64,000 nt of DNA from Aureimonas sp. Leaf324 (GCF_001423245.1 NZ_LMOH01000001.1:464563-528562), one strand, 5' to 3'. Shown: positions 1 through 10,024, numbered from the stretch's first letter. Program-made: numbers and translations. Notes: a model not told the origin generated them from the sequence alone.

Positions 1-1
1 G

Positions 2-541
2 ATGGTCTACGGCATCGTCAAGCAGTCGGGCGGGTCGATCTTTGTTGAGACGAAGCCGGGCGAAGGCACGACCTTCCGCATCTTCCTGCCGCGGCACATC
101 CCGGTCGATGTTCCCGCCGCCAAGGGTGAACTGCCGTCCCCAGCCGCCTCCAACGCCAAGCAGGACCTGTCCGGCACCGCGTCGATCCTCCTCGTCGAGG
201 ACGAGGACAATGTGCGCGCGGGCAACGTGCGCGCCCTCAAGATGCGGGGCTACGAGGTCCATGAGGCGTCGAGCGGCCTCGAGGCGCTGGACGTGATGGA
301 GGAGATCGGCGGCAAGGTCGACCTCGTCGTCTCCGACGTGGTGATGCCTGAAATGGATGGCCCGACCCTTCTGCGCGAGATGCGCAAGCAGCGGCCGGAC
401 CTCAAGTTCATCTTCGTCTCGGGCTATGCCGAAGACGCCTTTGCCAAGAATCTCCCCGATGGCGAGAAGTTCGGTTTCCTGCCGAAGCCGTTTTCGCTCC
501 GCGAGTTGGCCGTGGCGGTGAAAGAAGCGCTCGAAGAGTAG
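2..541 (+). CDS. cckA: Hybrid histidine kinase CckA, C-terminal part (5' end outside window)
   Basis: The window opens inside this gene; the reading frame has no upstream limit here, so only about the last 179 residues are visible. Residues 1-32 are the end of the kinase ATP-binding domain (GEGTTFRIFLP). Residues 61-178 form a receiver domain with acidic pocket E66-D67 and phosphoacceptor D112 in the string VVSDVVMPEMDG, followed by the FVSGYAEDAF and FLPKPFS strings characteristic of CckA. In alphaproteobacteria CckA is a membrane kinase/phosphatase that feeds phosphate through ChpT to the cell-cycle regulator CtrA. It converges on psuG with only 4 bases between the stop codons. The family call is strong; the sensor and kinase core cannot be inspected. 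Confidence 0.93.
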   Translation: MVYGIVKQSGGSIFVETKPGEGTTFRIFLPRHIPVDVPAAKGELPSPAASNAKQDLSGTASILLVEDEDNVRAGNVRALKMRGYEVHEASSGLEALDVMEEIGGKVDLVVSDVVMPEMDGPTLLREMRKQRPDLKFIFVSGYAEDAFAKNLPDGEKFGFLPKPFSLRELAVAVKEALEE

Positions 542-545
542 CCGA

Positions 546-1457
546 TCAGCTCCGGGCCGTGGCGACGGCGATCTGCGCCGCGAGCCGCGCGTTCGAGCGG
601 ACGAGTTCGATGTTCGCCTCCAGCGAACGACCGCCGCTCAACTCGAAGATGCGCTTTAGCAGGAACGGCGTCACCGACTTGCCCCGCACGCCCTCCGTCT
701 CGGCGTCGGCGAGGGCGGCTTCGATCCAGGCCGCGACCGTCTCGCGGTCGATCTCGAGTTCGGGCGCGAGCGGGTTGGCGATCAGCATCCCGCCCTCCAG
801 CCCGATCGCTTCGCGCGAACGCTGGAACGCCGCGATCGCCTGCGGGCTGTCCAGGCGCAGGGGCGCTGGAATGCCGGAACCGCGCGACCAGAAGGACGGC
901 AGTTCGTCCGTTCCGAAGCCGACGACCGGAACGCCTTTGGTTTCGAGCACTTCGAACGTCTTATGAAGATCGAGGATCGCCTTCGCACCGGCGCACACCA
1001 CGATCACCGGCGTTCGTGCCAGCTCTTCAAGATCGGCCGACACGTCGAAGCTGGATTCCGCGCCGCGATGCACACCGCCGATACCGCCGGTGGCGAACGT
1101 GCCGATGCCGGCGAGCGCCGCGGCGATCATGGTTGCCGCAACGGTCGTGGACCCGGTGCGTCCCATCGCCGTCGCGAAGGCCAGATCGGCGCGCGACAGT
1201 TTCATCGCGTCCGTCGTCTGGGCCAGCGCGACGAGGTCTCCATCGGAAAGGCCGATGCGCAATTCACCGCCCAGCACGGCGATCGTCGCAGGTTCGGCGC
1301 CTTCGGCGCGGATCAGGGCTTCGACACCTCGCGCCATCTCGACATTCTGCGGCCATGGCATGCCATGGGTGATGATGGTCGATTCAAGGGCGACGACCGG
1401 GCGCCCGACGTCGAGGGCGGCGCGGACGGATTCGGAACACTGATAGGGCTGGGGCAC
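546..1457 (-). CDS. psuG: Pseudouridine-5'-phosphate glycosidase
   Basis: The 303-residue protein splits pseudouridine 5'-phosphate into uracil and ribose 5-phosphate, breaking a C-C glycosidic bond. The family signature FATGGIGGVHRG is at residues 121-132. E25 (ALEST) and K159 (CAGAK) sit where the family has its catalytic glutamate and Schiff-base lysine (alignment by eye). The start is GTG at 1457, with GGAG 6 bases upstream. The gene begins 11 bases after the stop of the kinase gene, so the two are one operon and carry out consecutive steps: phosphorylation, then cleavage. Length matches the family. Confidence 0.93.
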   Translation of the reverse strand: MPQPYQCSESVRAALDVGRPVVALESTIITHGMPWPQNVEMARGVEALIRAEGAEPATIAVLGGELRIGLSDGDLVALAQTTDAMKLSRADLAFATAMGRTGSTTVAATMIAAALAGIGTFATGGIGGVHRGAESSFDVSADLEELARTPVIVVCAGAKAILDLHKTFEVLETKGVPVVGFGTDELPSFWSRGSGIPAPLRLDSPQAIAAFQRSREAIGLEGGMLIANPLAPELEIDRETVAAWIEAALADAETEGVRGKSVTPFLLKRIFELSGGRSLEANIELVRSNARLAAQIAVATARS

Positions 1458-1468
1458 GGGGCGCTCCG

Positions 1469-2437
1469 TCAGACTGGGATGATGTCGGGTTCGGGAAGAG
1501 CGGCGGCGATCACGTGGGCTTTCCCCGCCGAGCCGTCGTCGAGACCGTGCCCGATCCGCAGCGATGCCGCGGCCAGACCGAGACGCACGGCATCCGCGAA
1601 AGCCAGGCCGAGGAGCCAGGCGCCGAACGTGGCGCCAGCCAGCGTATCGCCGGCGCCGACGACGTCACCGACAACGTCGACAATCGGCGGCGCTTGGCGC
1701 CAGACCGCATCGGGTTCGACGACGAGGACGGGTCGGGCCCCGTCCGTGACAACCGCCCGCGCCAGACCGGCCCGCCGCACGGCCAAGGCGAGGTCGGCGT
1801 CGCTCGTCGCATCGGGAAGCTCGAGAAGCGTGGCGATCTCGGCGCGCGAGGCGAAAAGGACCGAAAGGCGTTCCAGGATCGGCGCGAGGCGGCCGGTCTT
1901 GGCGGGCGAGACCGCGATGGCGCCAAGGCGGGGCGGCCCGAGGCCGGCAAGGTGACCAAGCGCTGCTGACGAGAGGTTGGCGTCGACGAGGACACCATCG
2001 GCGTTCGCAACCCGATCGAGAAAATGGCGGCGTGACAGGACACGCGGGTTCAGCCGATCGTAGATCTCCATATCCGCGATACCGCCGACGAGATCTCCGT
2101 TCGCGTCCACCAGCGCGGTGTAGGTCGCCGACCGACGATCGAGCCAACAGATGCGAGCGTCGGAGACTCCGACGCGGTCGAGTTCGATGCCGACGCGTTC
2201 GGCCGCCTCGTCCCCGCCGAATGCGCTGACGATGGCTGCGTCATGCCCGAATGTCCGCAGCGCAACCGCGGCGTTGAAGGCAGCGCCCCCTGGACGCTCG
2301 GTCACGCGGCCGGGATTGGAATAGCCGAGCCGAAAGGCAGCATCGGACGCTGCGATCCGATCGACGTGGGCGGCCCCGACGACGACCACCGAGGCCGGGA
2401 GGACACCCGGAGCGACTGTTAACGATCGATCAACCAT
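1469..2437 (-). CDS. psuK: PfkB-family carbohydrate kinase, probable pseudouridine kinase
   Basis: A 322-residue ribokinase-fold (PfkB) protein. The N-terminal PGGAAFN motif is at residues 49-55, and the C-terminal GAGDT motif starts near residue 261, with D264 as the catalytic base. PfkB kinases are hard to assign by sequence alone; pseudouridine is inferred because psuG follows 11 bases downstream and this pairing is well known. The product would be pseudouridine 5'-phosphate, the PsuG substrate. The ATG start is 148 bases from recA, which is transcribed the other way, so the two share a divergent promoter region. Confidence 0.82.
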   Translation of the reverse strand: MVDRSLTVAPGVLPASVVVVGAAHVDRIAASDAAFRLGYSNPGRVTERPGGAAFNAAVALRTFGHDAAIVSAFGGDEAAERVGIELDRVGVSDARICWLDRRSATYTALVDANGDLVGGIADMEIYDRLNPRVLSRRHFLDRVANADGVLVDANLSSAALGHLAGLGPPRLGAIAVSPAKTGRLAPILERLSVLFASRAEIATLLELPDATSDADLALAVRRAGLARAVVTDGARPVLVVEPDAVWRQAPPIVDVVGDVVGAGDTLAGATFGAWLLGLAFADAVRLGLAAASLRIGHGLDDGSAGKAHVIAAALPEPDIIPV

Positions 2438-2478
2438 TTAGCGGACGACCACCCACACGAATCACGAAGGAGACGCCG

Positions 2479-2493
2479 GAACAAATCGGGATC
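2479..2493 (+). promoter_or_regulatory. Degenerate second SOS-like half-site pair upstream of recA
   Basis: GAAC, seven bases, then GATC. This matches the alphaproteobacterial LexA motif GAAC-N7-GAAC at seven of eight fixed positions. It lies exactly 31 bases, about three helical turns, upstream of the stronger site. It could be chance. Confidence 0.3.
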
Positions 2494-2509
2494 ACGCCTT
2501 GCAAAACGA

Positions 2510-2524
2510 GAACAAAAGAGGTAC
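2510..2524 (+). promoter_or_regulatory. Candidate LexA (SOS) box of recA
   Basis: GAAC-AAAAGAG-GTAC matches the alphaproteobacterial SOS motif GAAC-N7-GAAC at seven of eight fixed positions and lies 62 bases before the recA start codon. RecA promoters in this class are usually LexA-repressed, so the position fits. The single mismatch and lack of an experiment keep this tentative. Confidence 0.6.
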
Positions 2525-2585
2525 ATGAAGAGCCACGGTAACGACGTTGCACCCCACCATCGCTCATGGAATAAGGTCCTGACCC

Positions 2586-3659
<1,074 letters not shown>

Positions 3660-3672
3660 TCGTGACGGAAGA

Positions 3673-3694
3673 GGGCGCCGAAAGGCGCCCTTTT
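3673..3694 (+). terminator. Rho-independent terminator of recA
   Basis: A perfect 7-bp stem (GGGCGCC / GGCGCCC) closes a GAAA tetraloop and is followed directly by TTTT, 14 bases after the recA stop. Confidence 0.93.
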
Positions 3695-3715
3695 CGTTTG
3701 TGCTGCGGGAACGGT

Positions 3716-4759
3716 TCAGATCGTCGGATCGATCATGGCGATACCGTCCGGGGCGCTTCGTCCCATGGCGACGAGAGCAGGGACCGCCGCTTCCAGCGAC
3801 AACGTTTCGCCGATCAGTCGATCGGGACGGAGCGAGCCCGCGAGAATCATTTCGAGCATCGCGTCGTACCGCCACGACTGCATCCCGTGACTGCCGTAGA
3901 TTTCGAGCTCGTGGGCGATGACCTGCGCCATGGGAATTGCGGCCTTCGCGTTGTCCGCCAGCATCAGCCCGACCTGCACGTGGCGGCCGCGGCGGCGAAG
4001 ATTGGCGATGGAGTTGAAGCAGGTCTCGGGATGACCCAGCGCATCCAGAGAGACATGCGCGCCGCCCCCGGTGATCTCGCGGACCGCCTCGACCACGGAG
4101 GGGACCTCACGGGAGTTGACGGTCGCCGCCGCGCCCATCCGGCGCGCCAGTTCGAGCTTCGTTTCCGCGACGTCGATCGCCACCACGCGCGCCCCGAGCG
4201 CCGAAGCGATCATGACGGCGGACAGGCCGACACCGCCGGCGCCATGCACCGCCACCCATTCGCCGCCGCGCACGCGTCCCTGATCGACGACGGCGCGGAA
4301 CGACGTGGCGAAACGGCAGCCGAGACTGGCCGCCGTCCGGAAATCCATGCTCTCCGGCAGGCGCACCAGGTTGTTGTCCGCCCGGTCGATCGCCACGAAC
4401 TCGGCAAACGATCCCCAGTGCGTGAAGCCAGGCTGGAACTGCGCCTCGCAGACCTGCTGGTGTCCGGCGTGGCATTCGCGGCAGTGCCCGCACGCCGCGA
4501 TGAAAGGAACCGTCACGCGCTCCCCCGGCGTGAAGCGCCTGACATCCCGCCCAACGGCGGTGACGACGCCCGCGAACTCGTGTCCCGGCACGTGTGGCAG
4601 GCGAATGTCGGTATCGTGCCCCATCCAGCCGTGCCAGTCGCTGCGGCAAAGACCCGTCGCCATGACCTCGATCACCACGCCGTCCGGGGCAGGGGTCGGA
4701 TCGGGAACCTGCCGGATGTCCGGCTTGGTCCCGAACGTCTCGAAAATCATGGCTTTCAT
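3716..4759 (-). CDS. Zinc-dependent alcohol dehydrogenase (MDR superfamily)
   Basis: A 347-residue medium-chain dehydrogenase. Catalytic zinc ligands are C38, H60-E61 and probably C148. The structural zinc site is intact (C90, C93, C96, C104). A Rossmann NAD(P)-binding loop GAGGVG is at residues 173-178. The ATG at 4759 is preferred because GGAG precedes it by 9 bases; an in-frame codon at 4795 lacks this. It oxidises an alcohol or reduces an aldehyde, but the substrate cannot be read from sequence. It is the last gene in the leftward phosphonate direction, 74 bases after phnN, with the recA terminator facing its 3' end. A role in using the released carbon group is only a guess from position. 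Confidence 0.88.
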   Translation of the reverse strand: MKAMIFETFGTKPDIRQVPDPTPAPDGVVIEVMATGLCRSDWHGWMGHDTDIRLPHVPGHEFAGVVTAVGRDVRRFTPGERVTVPFIAACGHCRECHAGHQQVCEAQFQPGFTHWGSFAEFVAIDRADNNLVRLPESMDFRTAASLGCRFATSFRAVVDQGRVRGGEWVAVHGAGGVGLSAVMIASALGARVVAIDVAETKLELARRMGAAATVNSREVPSVVEAVREITGGGAHVSLDALGHPETCFNSIANLRRRGRHVQVGLMLADNAKAAIPMAQVIAHELEIYGSHGMQSWRYDAMLEMILAGSLRPDRLIGETLSLEAAVPALVAMGRSAPDGIAMIDPTI

Positions 4760-4833
4760 GGCGCGGCGCTCCGTCTGGTGGCGACCATGCTCCAACCCAG
4801 CGGCATCGGAAGGTCAAGCCTTCGCCAGCACCG

Positions 4834-5427
4834 TCAATCAAGACGTTGGGCGGACGCCGCGAGCCGGAGGAGGTGGTTGCCGAGAGCATCCGCGTTTGGA
4901 CGAGGCGGACCGCTGTTGTCGATCGTCAGGGAGCTTTCGCACCGAGCGGGGATATCGAGACCGACCTGACGGGCGAGACGTCGTCCGATCTCATCCGCAC
5001 TCTCCCGGCCGCGGGCGGCGATGCGCTCGACGAGGACAGAGCGCGGGGCGGTGATCTCGACCACCGCGATCCGGCCGAAGCGAGCGGCGGCGTCCGCGAG
5101 GGAACGGCGGGAAAGGTTCGCCACCACGATCTGACCTGCCCGCACGCGCTTTTCGATCGCGAGCGGCAGTCCGTAAGCGAGGCCGTGCGCCCGCCACGTC
5201 AGGCAGAAGCCTCCGGCGGCTTCGACGTTTGCGAACGCGTCCGCGTCGAGGCTGTCGTGATCCTCGGTCTCGCCGTCCGGCGGCCGGGTGATCGTCCGCC
5301 GGGCGAGCTCGATGCGGGGCTGGTCGCCCAAACTCTCGAACGCGAGACGGATCAACGTGTCCTTGCCGGCGCCGCTCGGGCCGACCACGGCCACGAGAAG
5401 CCCCTGCGGCGTTCCGTCGTCACGCAA
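4834..5427 (-). CDS. phnN: Ribose 1,5-bisphosphate phosphokinase PhnN
   Basis: A 197-residue guanylate-kinase-like protein with Walker A GPSGAGKD at residues 16-23 and a conserved RRTITRPP string. PhnN converts ribose 1,5-bisphosphate to PRPP, returning the ribose carrier of the C-P lyase pathway to central metabolism. The likely start is TTG at 5427, overlapping the phnM stop, with a GAGGGG ribosome site just upstream. A much earlier in-frame start would add about 38 residues that overlap phnM and resemble no PhnN N-terminus. Length fits the family. Confidence 0.9.
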   Translation of the reverse strand: MRDDGTPQGLLVAVVGPSGAGKDTLIRLAFESLGDQPRIELARRTITRPPDGETEDHDSLDADAFANVEAAGGFCLTWRAHGLAYGLPLAIEKRVRAGQIVVANLSRRSLADAAARFGRIAVVEITAPRSVLVERIAARGRESADEIGRRLARQVGLDIPARCESSLTIDNSGPPRPNADALGNHLLRLAASAQRLD

Positions 5428-6568
5428 CGCGCCGCCCCTCGCGCCAGACGCTGCGCACGACTGGCGGCTTGGCGGCGCCGGTCTGCGCGCGCACGCGTAC
5501 CAGATCCACCCGCAGACCCACGGCGATCTCGCCGCGGTCATCGAGACCGGCGACCCGCGCGGGCGTCCGCGTGACCATCGCGGTCGCCGCGGGCAACCCG
5601 ATCGACCCCGCCAGCACGAAGGTCGCCTGGATCAGGCTGAACGGCACGTAGTCCGACGACAGCACATCGAGAACGCCGATCTCGACGAGGTCCTTCGCCG
5701 ACACGTTGCCCGAATGCGAGCCGCCGCGCACGACGTTGGGCGCCCCCATCAACACCGACAGTCCGGCTTCGCGCGACAGGCGTGCCGCCTCCAACGTGGT
5801 CGGAAACTCGGCGAGCGCGATACCGAGCTCGCGGCTTTCCTCGACATGCGCGGCCGTCGCGTCGTCGTGGCTGGCGAGCGTGATGCCGGCTTCGCGGCAG
5901 CGCCCGGCGATATGGCGTCGGTTGCCCGGCGAGTTCGCCTCGGACTCTGCCACGCGCCGCGCGCAGAACGCGTCGAACACGACATCCGTCATCCGCATCT
6001 TACCCTGGTAGTAGGTGCGGTACGTCTGGATATCGACGAACTGGCGCTGGCCGGGCGCATGGTCCATCAAGGACGCCAGCCGCACGCGCTCGTTGCCGAT
6101 CATGGTCTCGAAGGCCGGTACGACGTCGGGTGCCGAGACCTCGCACCGCAGATGGATGAAGTGTTCGGCGCGTAGCCGGTCGTCGCGCGTCGCGTCGAGG
6201 ATCGCGTCGGCCATCGCCGACATGTCGGTCGAGCCGAGCGCGGCGTCCTCGTCCATGCCGACCCGCAGGGCGTCGAACACGGTGGTGATGCCGGAGGCCG
6301 AAACCTGGGCATCGTGGGCCTGCAGCGCGGCGTCGATATTCCAGCGTACCTTCGGGCGGGGGAGGTAATGGCCTTCGAGATGATCGGTGTGAAGCTCGAC
6401 GAGGCCGGGCAGAAGGTAGTCGCCCTCCAGATCCGTCCCCACATTGGACGTGCCGTTCGAGATGTCGGCAATCCGGCCATTGCGAACGAGGATGCTGCCC
6501 TCGATCACCTCGTCGGCCAGGACGATGCGGGCGTTGTGGAAGACCTCTTCGGTCGCTGGACTGCTCAT
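5420..6568 (-). CDS. phnM: Alpha-D-ribose 1-methylphosphonate 5-triphosphate diphosphatase PhnM
   Basis: A 382-residue amidohydrolase. The metal-binding HTDHLEGH motif is at residues 60-67, and further conserved His/Asp residues (SHDD, NVVRGGSHSG, SSDY) follow in the usual order. PhnM removes pyrophosphate from the triphosphate intermediate, giving the PhnJ substrate. Its ATG overlaps the stop of the DUF1045 gene (ATGA), and its stop overlaps phnN, so translation is probably coupled. Confidence 0.95.
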   Translation of the reverse strand: MSSPATEEVFHNARIVLADEVIEGSILVRNGRIADISNGTSNVGTDLEGDYLLPGLVELHTDHLEGHYLPRPKVRWNIDAALQAHDAQVSASGITTVFDALRVGMDEDAALGSTDMSAMADAILDATRDDRLRAEHFIHLRCEVSAPDVVPAFETMIGNERVRLASLMDHAPGQRQFVDIQTYRTYYQGKMRMTDVVFDAFCARRVAESEANSPGNRRHIAGRCREAGITLASHDDATAAHVEESRELGIALAEFPTTLEAARLSREAGLSVLMGAPNVVRGGSHSGNVSAKDLVEIGVLDVLSSDYVPFSLIQATFVLAGSIGLPAATAMVTRTPARVAGLDDRGEIAVGLRVDLVRVRAQTGAAKPPVVRSVWREGRRVA

Positions 6569-7242
6569 GTCGGGCTCGTTGCGCTATCGGAAGACAGGGA
6601 ATGGAGGGTGTGGACGCGGAACGGCCCGCCGGGGCGCGGTTCGACGAAGAGCGCGAGACCGTCGATCGCCAGCGATTGCCCGATCACGGGCGCAAAGCGT
6701 TCCCGAAGTCGAGCCTCGACCGCTGCGGCGTCCTCGTCGGCGACGGGGCCGGTGAGGGTCATGTGGAAACGGAATTCGTCGAAGACGTATGGGTAGCCCC
6801 AGCGGTCGAGGTGCTCGCGCTGCCGCTCGGTCAGCCGGTCCGGCGCCCGGCGCGCCAGTTCGGCCGCGTCGAGGGGGGCTCGGAAGGGCTCGAACTGCCG
6901 CACGGTCTCGTCGGCCAGGGCATGGAGAGCCGGCTCGCGCCCGCCGGGAACCAGCGCGAAGAAGCGTCCGATGCGGTGAAGCTCCAGTTGCGCGATCTCG
7001 GCCCGGCGGTGCCGATGGCAAAAGTCGGCGAGCGCCTCGTCGAGTTCCTCCAGCGTCCGACCCTCGGCGAGGCGAAACGGCGGCTTAATCGTGGCATGGA
7101 AACCGTACCGGGCGGGCTCCGCGACGAGGGGTAGAGGCGCCTCGGTCGGACCGTCCGAGAAGGCGTCGCGACCGAGCCATGCGGCGGCAAGACGGGTCAG
7201 CGGCGCGTCGCGCGGCGGCGTGAAGTAGATGGCGGCGCGCAT
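6565..7242 (-). CDS. DUF1045 phosphonate-operon protein, 2H phosphoesterase family
   Basis: A 225-residue protein of the phosphonate-operon family known as DUF1045. It has the two HxT signatures of 2H phosphoesterases: H49-A-T51 within HATIKPP and H160-M-T162 within HMTLTG. Such enzymes open 2',3'- or related cyclic phosphodiesters. PhnJ produces a 1,2-cyclic ribose phosphate that E. coli opens with PhnP; no phnP is present here, so this protein is the natural candidate for that step (inference). The start ATG shares a base with the phnE stop (TAATG), and the stop overlaps phnM (ATGA). An in-frame extension upstream lies inside phnE and is not coding. Confidence 0.88.
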   Translation of the reverse strand: MRAAIYFTPPRDAPLTRLAAAWLGRDAFSDGPTEAPLPLVAEPARYGFHATIKPPFRLAEGRTLEELDEALADFCHRHRRAEIAQLELHRIGRFFALVPGGREPALHALADETVRQFEPFRAPLDAAELARRAPDRLTERQREHLDRWGYPYVFDEFRFHMTLTGPVADEDAAAVEARLRERFAPVIGQSLAIDGLALFVEPRPGGPFRVHTLHSLSSDSATSPT

Positions 7243-8054
7243 TAGATGGCGCGCTTTCGAAGGCTCTGCGAGATGACGTCCATGACCGTGACCGTTGCGA
7301 CCACGATGATGAGGATGGCCGATGCCTGCGGATAATAGAAGCCGCGGATCGACTCGAACAGCACCTGTCCGATGCCGCCGGCTCCGATCACGCCGAGCAC
7401 GGTGGCGGCGCGCACGTTGGATTCGAGACGGTAGAGGGAGAACGAGATCCACAGCGGAAGGACCTGCGGGATGACGCCGTAAACGATCTCCTGCAGCCGC
7501 GACGCACCCGTGGTGCGGATCGCCTCGACGGGCCGTGGATCGATCGCCTCGACGGCTTCCGAGAAGAGCTTGGCGAGAATACCGGTCGTGTGGATGAAGA
7601 GCGCCATGACCCCGGCGAACGGCCCGAGTCCGACAGCCACGACGAAGAGCACGGCGAAAACGACTTCGTGGATGGCGCGGAACAGGTCCATCAGACGTCG
7701 CGCCAACTGATGAACCCACCACGGTGAGACGTTGGCGGCCGAGAGGATGCCGAACGGGATCGACAGTAGGACGGACAGGAACGTGCCCCAGACCGCGATC
7801 TGCACCGTCACGATCATCTCGGAGAGGTAGTAACGCCAGTCCGAAAAGTTCGGCGACAGGAAGCCCTTCGCGTACTCCGCCATGTTGGCGGAATCAGTGA
7901 AGAGGTAGGTCCAGCGCCCCATGTCGGCCGGGCCCCAGCTCCAGACGAGAAGAAGCGCCAGCCCCAGCCAGACGGCGAGGCTGCCGAGCGAGCGCTTCGG
8001 CGCGGTGTCCATCGCCGCGGCGGCCTTGGCGTCTGCGGTGGGCGCGTTCGTCAT
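7242..8054 (-). CDS. phnE: Phosphonate ABC transporter permease PhnE
   Basis: A 270-residue inner-membrane permease. Hydrophobic spans start near residue 28 and recur to the C-terminus. The binding-protein-dependent loop ([17 protein letters not shown]), which contacts the ATPase, lies in the C-terminal half. It works with PhnC and PhnD to import phosphonates. Only one phnE is present, whereas many alphaproteobacterial loci carry two. GGAG precedes the ATG by 8 bases. A long hairpin lies between phnD and this gene. Confidence 0.94.
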   Translation of the reverse strand: MTNAPTADAKAAAAMDTAPKRSLGSLAVWLGLALLLVWSWGPADMGRWTYLFTDSANMAEYAKGFLSPNFSDWRYYLSEMIVTVQIAVWGTFLSVLLSIPFGILSAANVSPWWVHQLARRLMDLFRAIHEVVFAVLFVVAVGLGPFAGVMALFIHTTGILAKLFSEAVEAIDPRPVEAIRTTGASRLQEIVYGVIPQVLPLWISFSLYRLESNVRAATVLGVIGAGGIGQVLFESIRGFYYPQASAILIIVVATVTVMDVISQSLRKRAI

Positions 8055-8076
8055 CTCGGTGTCTCCTGGACTGACG

Positions 8077-8109
8077 GTCCACCGCCGCGCGTCCGGCGCG
8101 GCGATGGAC
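8077..8109 (-). other. Intercistronic hairpin between phnD and phnE
   Basis: An inverted repeat of about 14 bp with one mismatch: GTCCA / TGGAC arms outside a CGCCGCGC / GCGCGGCG stem with a 5-base loop. There is no T-run, so it is not a classical terminator. Placed right after a binding-protein gene, it could protect upstream mRNA or reduce read-through, as REP-type hairpins do in other binding-protein operons (inference). Confidence 0.6.
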
Positions 8110-8124
8110 GCTTTGGATCGGGCT

Positions 8125-9117
8125 TCAGCCCTGCGGCGCCGCGGCGAGCTTTGCTTCGTAGCCGGCCTTCTTGTCCTCCAGCTCCTTCAGCTTGGCGGCC
8201 TTGGCGTCGGCGGAGAGGGAGGCGTCGTTGCGGGTCGCGGCCATCGCCTTCGACACTTCCATCACACGGACCGGCAGAAGCTGGTCGTCGCTGGACGCGC
8301 GGAACGGCGACCAGGTAAGGCCAGCGAGCGTCTTCAGCTCTTCAGCCTTGTCGCCCTTGGTGCGATCGGTGCCGTAGTTCAGCACGAACGTGCGCAGCTT
8401 TTCCTTGGTCTCGGCGGAGAGGTCCTTCGACCAGACGATCGGGTCCGATGAGATCAGCGGGGACTTCCAGATGATCTTGACCTTCTGGAAGGCAGCCGGC
8501 TGGTTCTTCTCGATCAGCGCGAGGTTCTCGGTGTTGTTGGTCGCGGCGTCGAGCTGACCGTTGGCCACGCCCATCGCGTTGGTCTCGTGATTGGCGTTGG
8601 TCACCGTCTTGAAGCAGGACTTCGGATCGATGTTCCGGGCGCCGAACACGAAGGTCATCGGCACGAGGTAGCCCGACGTCGAGTTCGGATCGCCGAGGCC
8701 GAAGTTCAACGTCTTGTCGCACTTCAGGAGGTCGTCGACGCTGTTGAGCGGCGAGTCCTTGGGCGCCAGGATCAGGCCGTAGTAGCCGGGCTCGCCGCTG
8801 AACGGCACGGACTGGGCGAAGACCTCGCCCTTGGCGCGGTCCACCGCCTCCATCGCCGACTTGTTGCCGAACCAGCCCATCTGGACCTTGCCGAAGCGCA
8901 TGCCCTCGATCACGCCGGCATAGTCGGTGGCGAAGAAGGGCTCGATCTCGAGACCCGTCTCCTTCTTCATGTCGTCGAGGAACGGCTGCCATTTGGTGCG
9001 CAGGTTCTGCTGCGACTCGGTCGAGATGATGCCGAAGTTGATGGTCTCGGCGATGGCCGAGCCGGCGAATGTCGAAGCGAGCGCGAGCGCCGCCAGACCC
9101 TTAAGGATCGCGTTCAT
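8125..9117 (-). CDS. phnD: Phosphonate ABC transporter substrate-binding protein PhnD
   Basis: A 330-residue periplasmic protein. A signal peptide spans about residues 1-23 (positive start, hydrophobic core, cleavage after SAIA). The conserved PhnD region [13 protein letters not shown] and the [14 protein letters not shown] ligand loop follow. It captures phosphonates and delivers them to PhnE-PhnC. A GGAG ribosome site precedes the ATG. The gene lies 26 bases downstream of phnC in the same operon. Confidence 0.95.
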   Translation of the reverse strand: MNAILKGLAALALASTFAGSAIAETINFGIISTESQQNLRTKWQPFLDDMKKETGLEIEPFFATDYAGVIEGMRFGKVQMGWFGNKSAMEAVDRAKGEVFAQSVPFSGEPGYYGLILAPKDSPLNSVDDLLKCDKTLNFGLGDPNSTSGYLVPMTFVFGARNIDPKSCFKTVTNANHETNAMGVANGQLDAATNNTENLALIEKNQPAAFQKVKIIWKSPLISSDPIVWSKDLSAETKEKLRTFVLNYGTDRTKGDKAEELKTLAGLTWSPFRASSDDQLLPVRVMEVSKAMAATRNDASLSADAKAAKLKELEDKKAGYEAKLAAAPQG

Positions 9118-9143
9118 TGTCGTCTCCGGTTGGTTGAGTTGGT

Positions 9144-9992
9144 TCAGGCGGCCTCGAAGGCTCCGAGCCGCTTGGTAACCGCCGGCTCGGACCGGGGGTC
9201 GGGATGCGCTGCCGGTGCTTCCGGCAGAACGAGTTCTTCCGAGGCCGCGCCGTAGAGCTCGGACAGGAAGGCGTTGGTCAGCGCCGAGGACGGACCGTCG
9301 AAGACGATCTGGCCGTCCCGCATGGCGATCGTGCGTGGAAAGTAGCGGCGCGCGTATTCGACCTGATGCAGCGACACGAGGACCGTGATGCTGTCGGTGC
9401 GGTTGATGTCGGACAGGATGTCCATCACGCGACGGGCGGACGCGGGGTCGAGCGAGGCGATCGGCTCGTCCGCGATCAGGATGCGCGACTTCTGGACGAG
9501 CGTTCGGGCGATCGCGGCCCGTTGCTGCTGGCCACCCGAAAGCGTCGACGCGCGCTGGCGCCAGACCTTCTCGATGCCGACGCGGGCGAGGGCGCTCCTG
9601 GCTTCCGCCTTCTCGCCGGCGCTGAAGACGCCGAACGTGCCGCGCCAGTGCGGGATCCGTCCGAGCTTGCCGACGAGAACGTTGGTGAGCACCGACAGGC
9701 GCGACACGAGGTTGAACTGCTGAAACAGGATCGACACGTCGCGGCGCATCGTCCGCGCGCCCGGCAAACGGCGGCCGCCCGCCTGCGTCGGCACGTTGAA
9801 GATCGAGACCCGGCTGTCTCTGCCGTCGCCGAGTTCCAGTCCGGCGATGTGACGGATCAGCGTCGACTTCCCCGAACCAGAAGCGCCGATCAGGCAGACC
9901 ATTTCACCCGAACCGATGGACAGGTCGATGCCGGACAGGGCTTGCGTCGTTCCGAAGCGCTTCGACAGGCGAGACACGGAGATCGCGGTCAT
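9144..9992 (-). CDS. phnC: Phosphonate ABC transporter ATP-binding protein PhnC
   Basis: A 282-residue ATPase with Walker A GASGSGKS at residues 36-43, the LSGGQQQR signature, Walker B ILIADEP and the H-loop in SLHQVEYA. It energises phosphonate uptake. The ATG at 9992 is chosen because MTAISV begins the conserved domain and a GGAAGGA site lies upstream; a longer in-frame extension would run into the acetyltransferase gene. Confidence 0.95.
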   Translation of the reverse strand: MTAISVSRLSKRFGTTQALSGIDLSIGSGEMVCLIGASGSGKSTLIRHIAGLELGDGRDSRVSIFNVPTQAGGRRLPGARTMRRDVSILFQQFNLVSRLSVLTNVLVGKLGRIPHWRGTFGVFSAGEKAEARSALARVGIEKVWRQRASTLSGGQQQRAAIARTLVQKSRILIADEPIASLDPASARRVMDILSDINRTDSITVLVSLHQVEYARRYFPRTIAMRDGQIVFDGPSSALTNAFLSELYGAASEELVLPEAPAAHPDPRSEPAVTKRLGAFEAA

Positions 9993-10024
9993 GGCGGTCG
10001 TCCTTCCGATTTTCGCGGACAATG

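Noticed and set aside
2418-2432. TTAA-N7-TCAA resembling a CtrA box near psuK
   Set aside because: One mismatch, and it lies inside the coding sequence of psuK just after its start, not in a promoter position.
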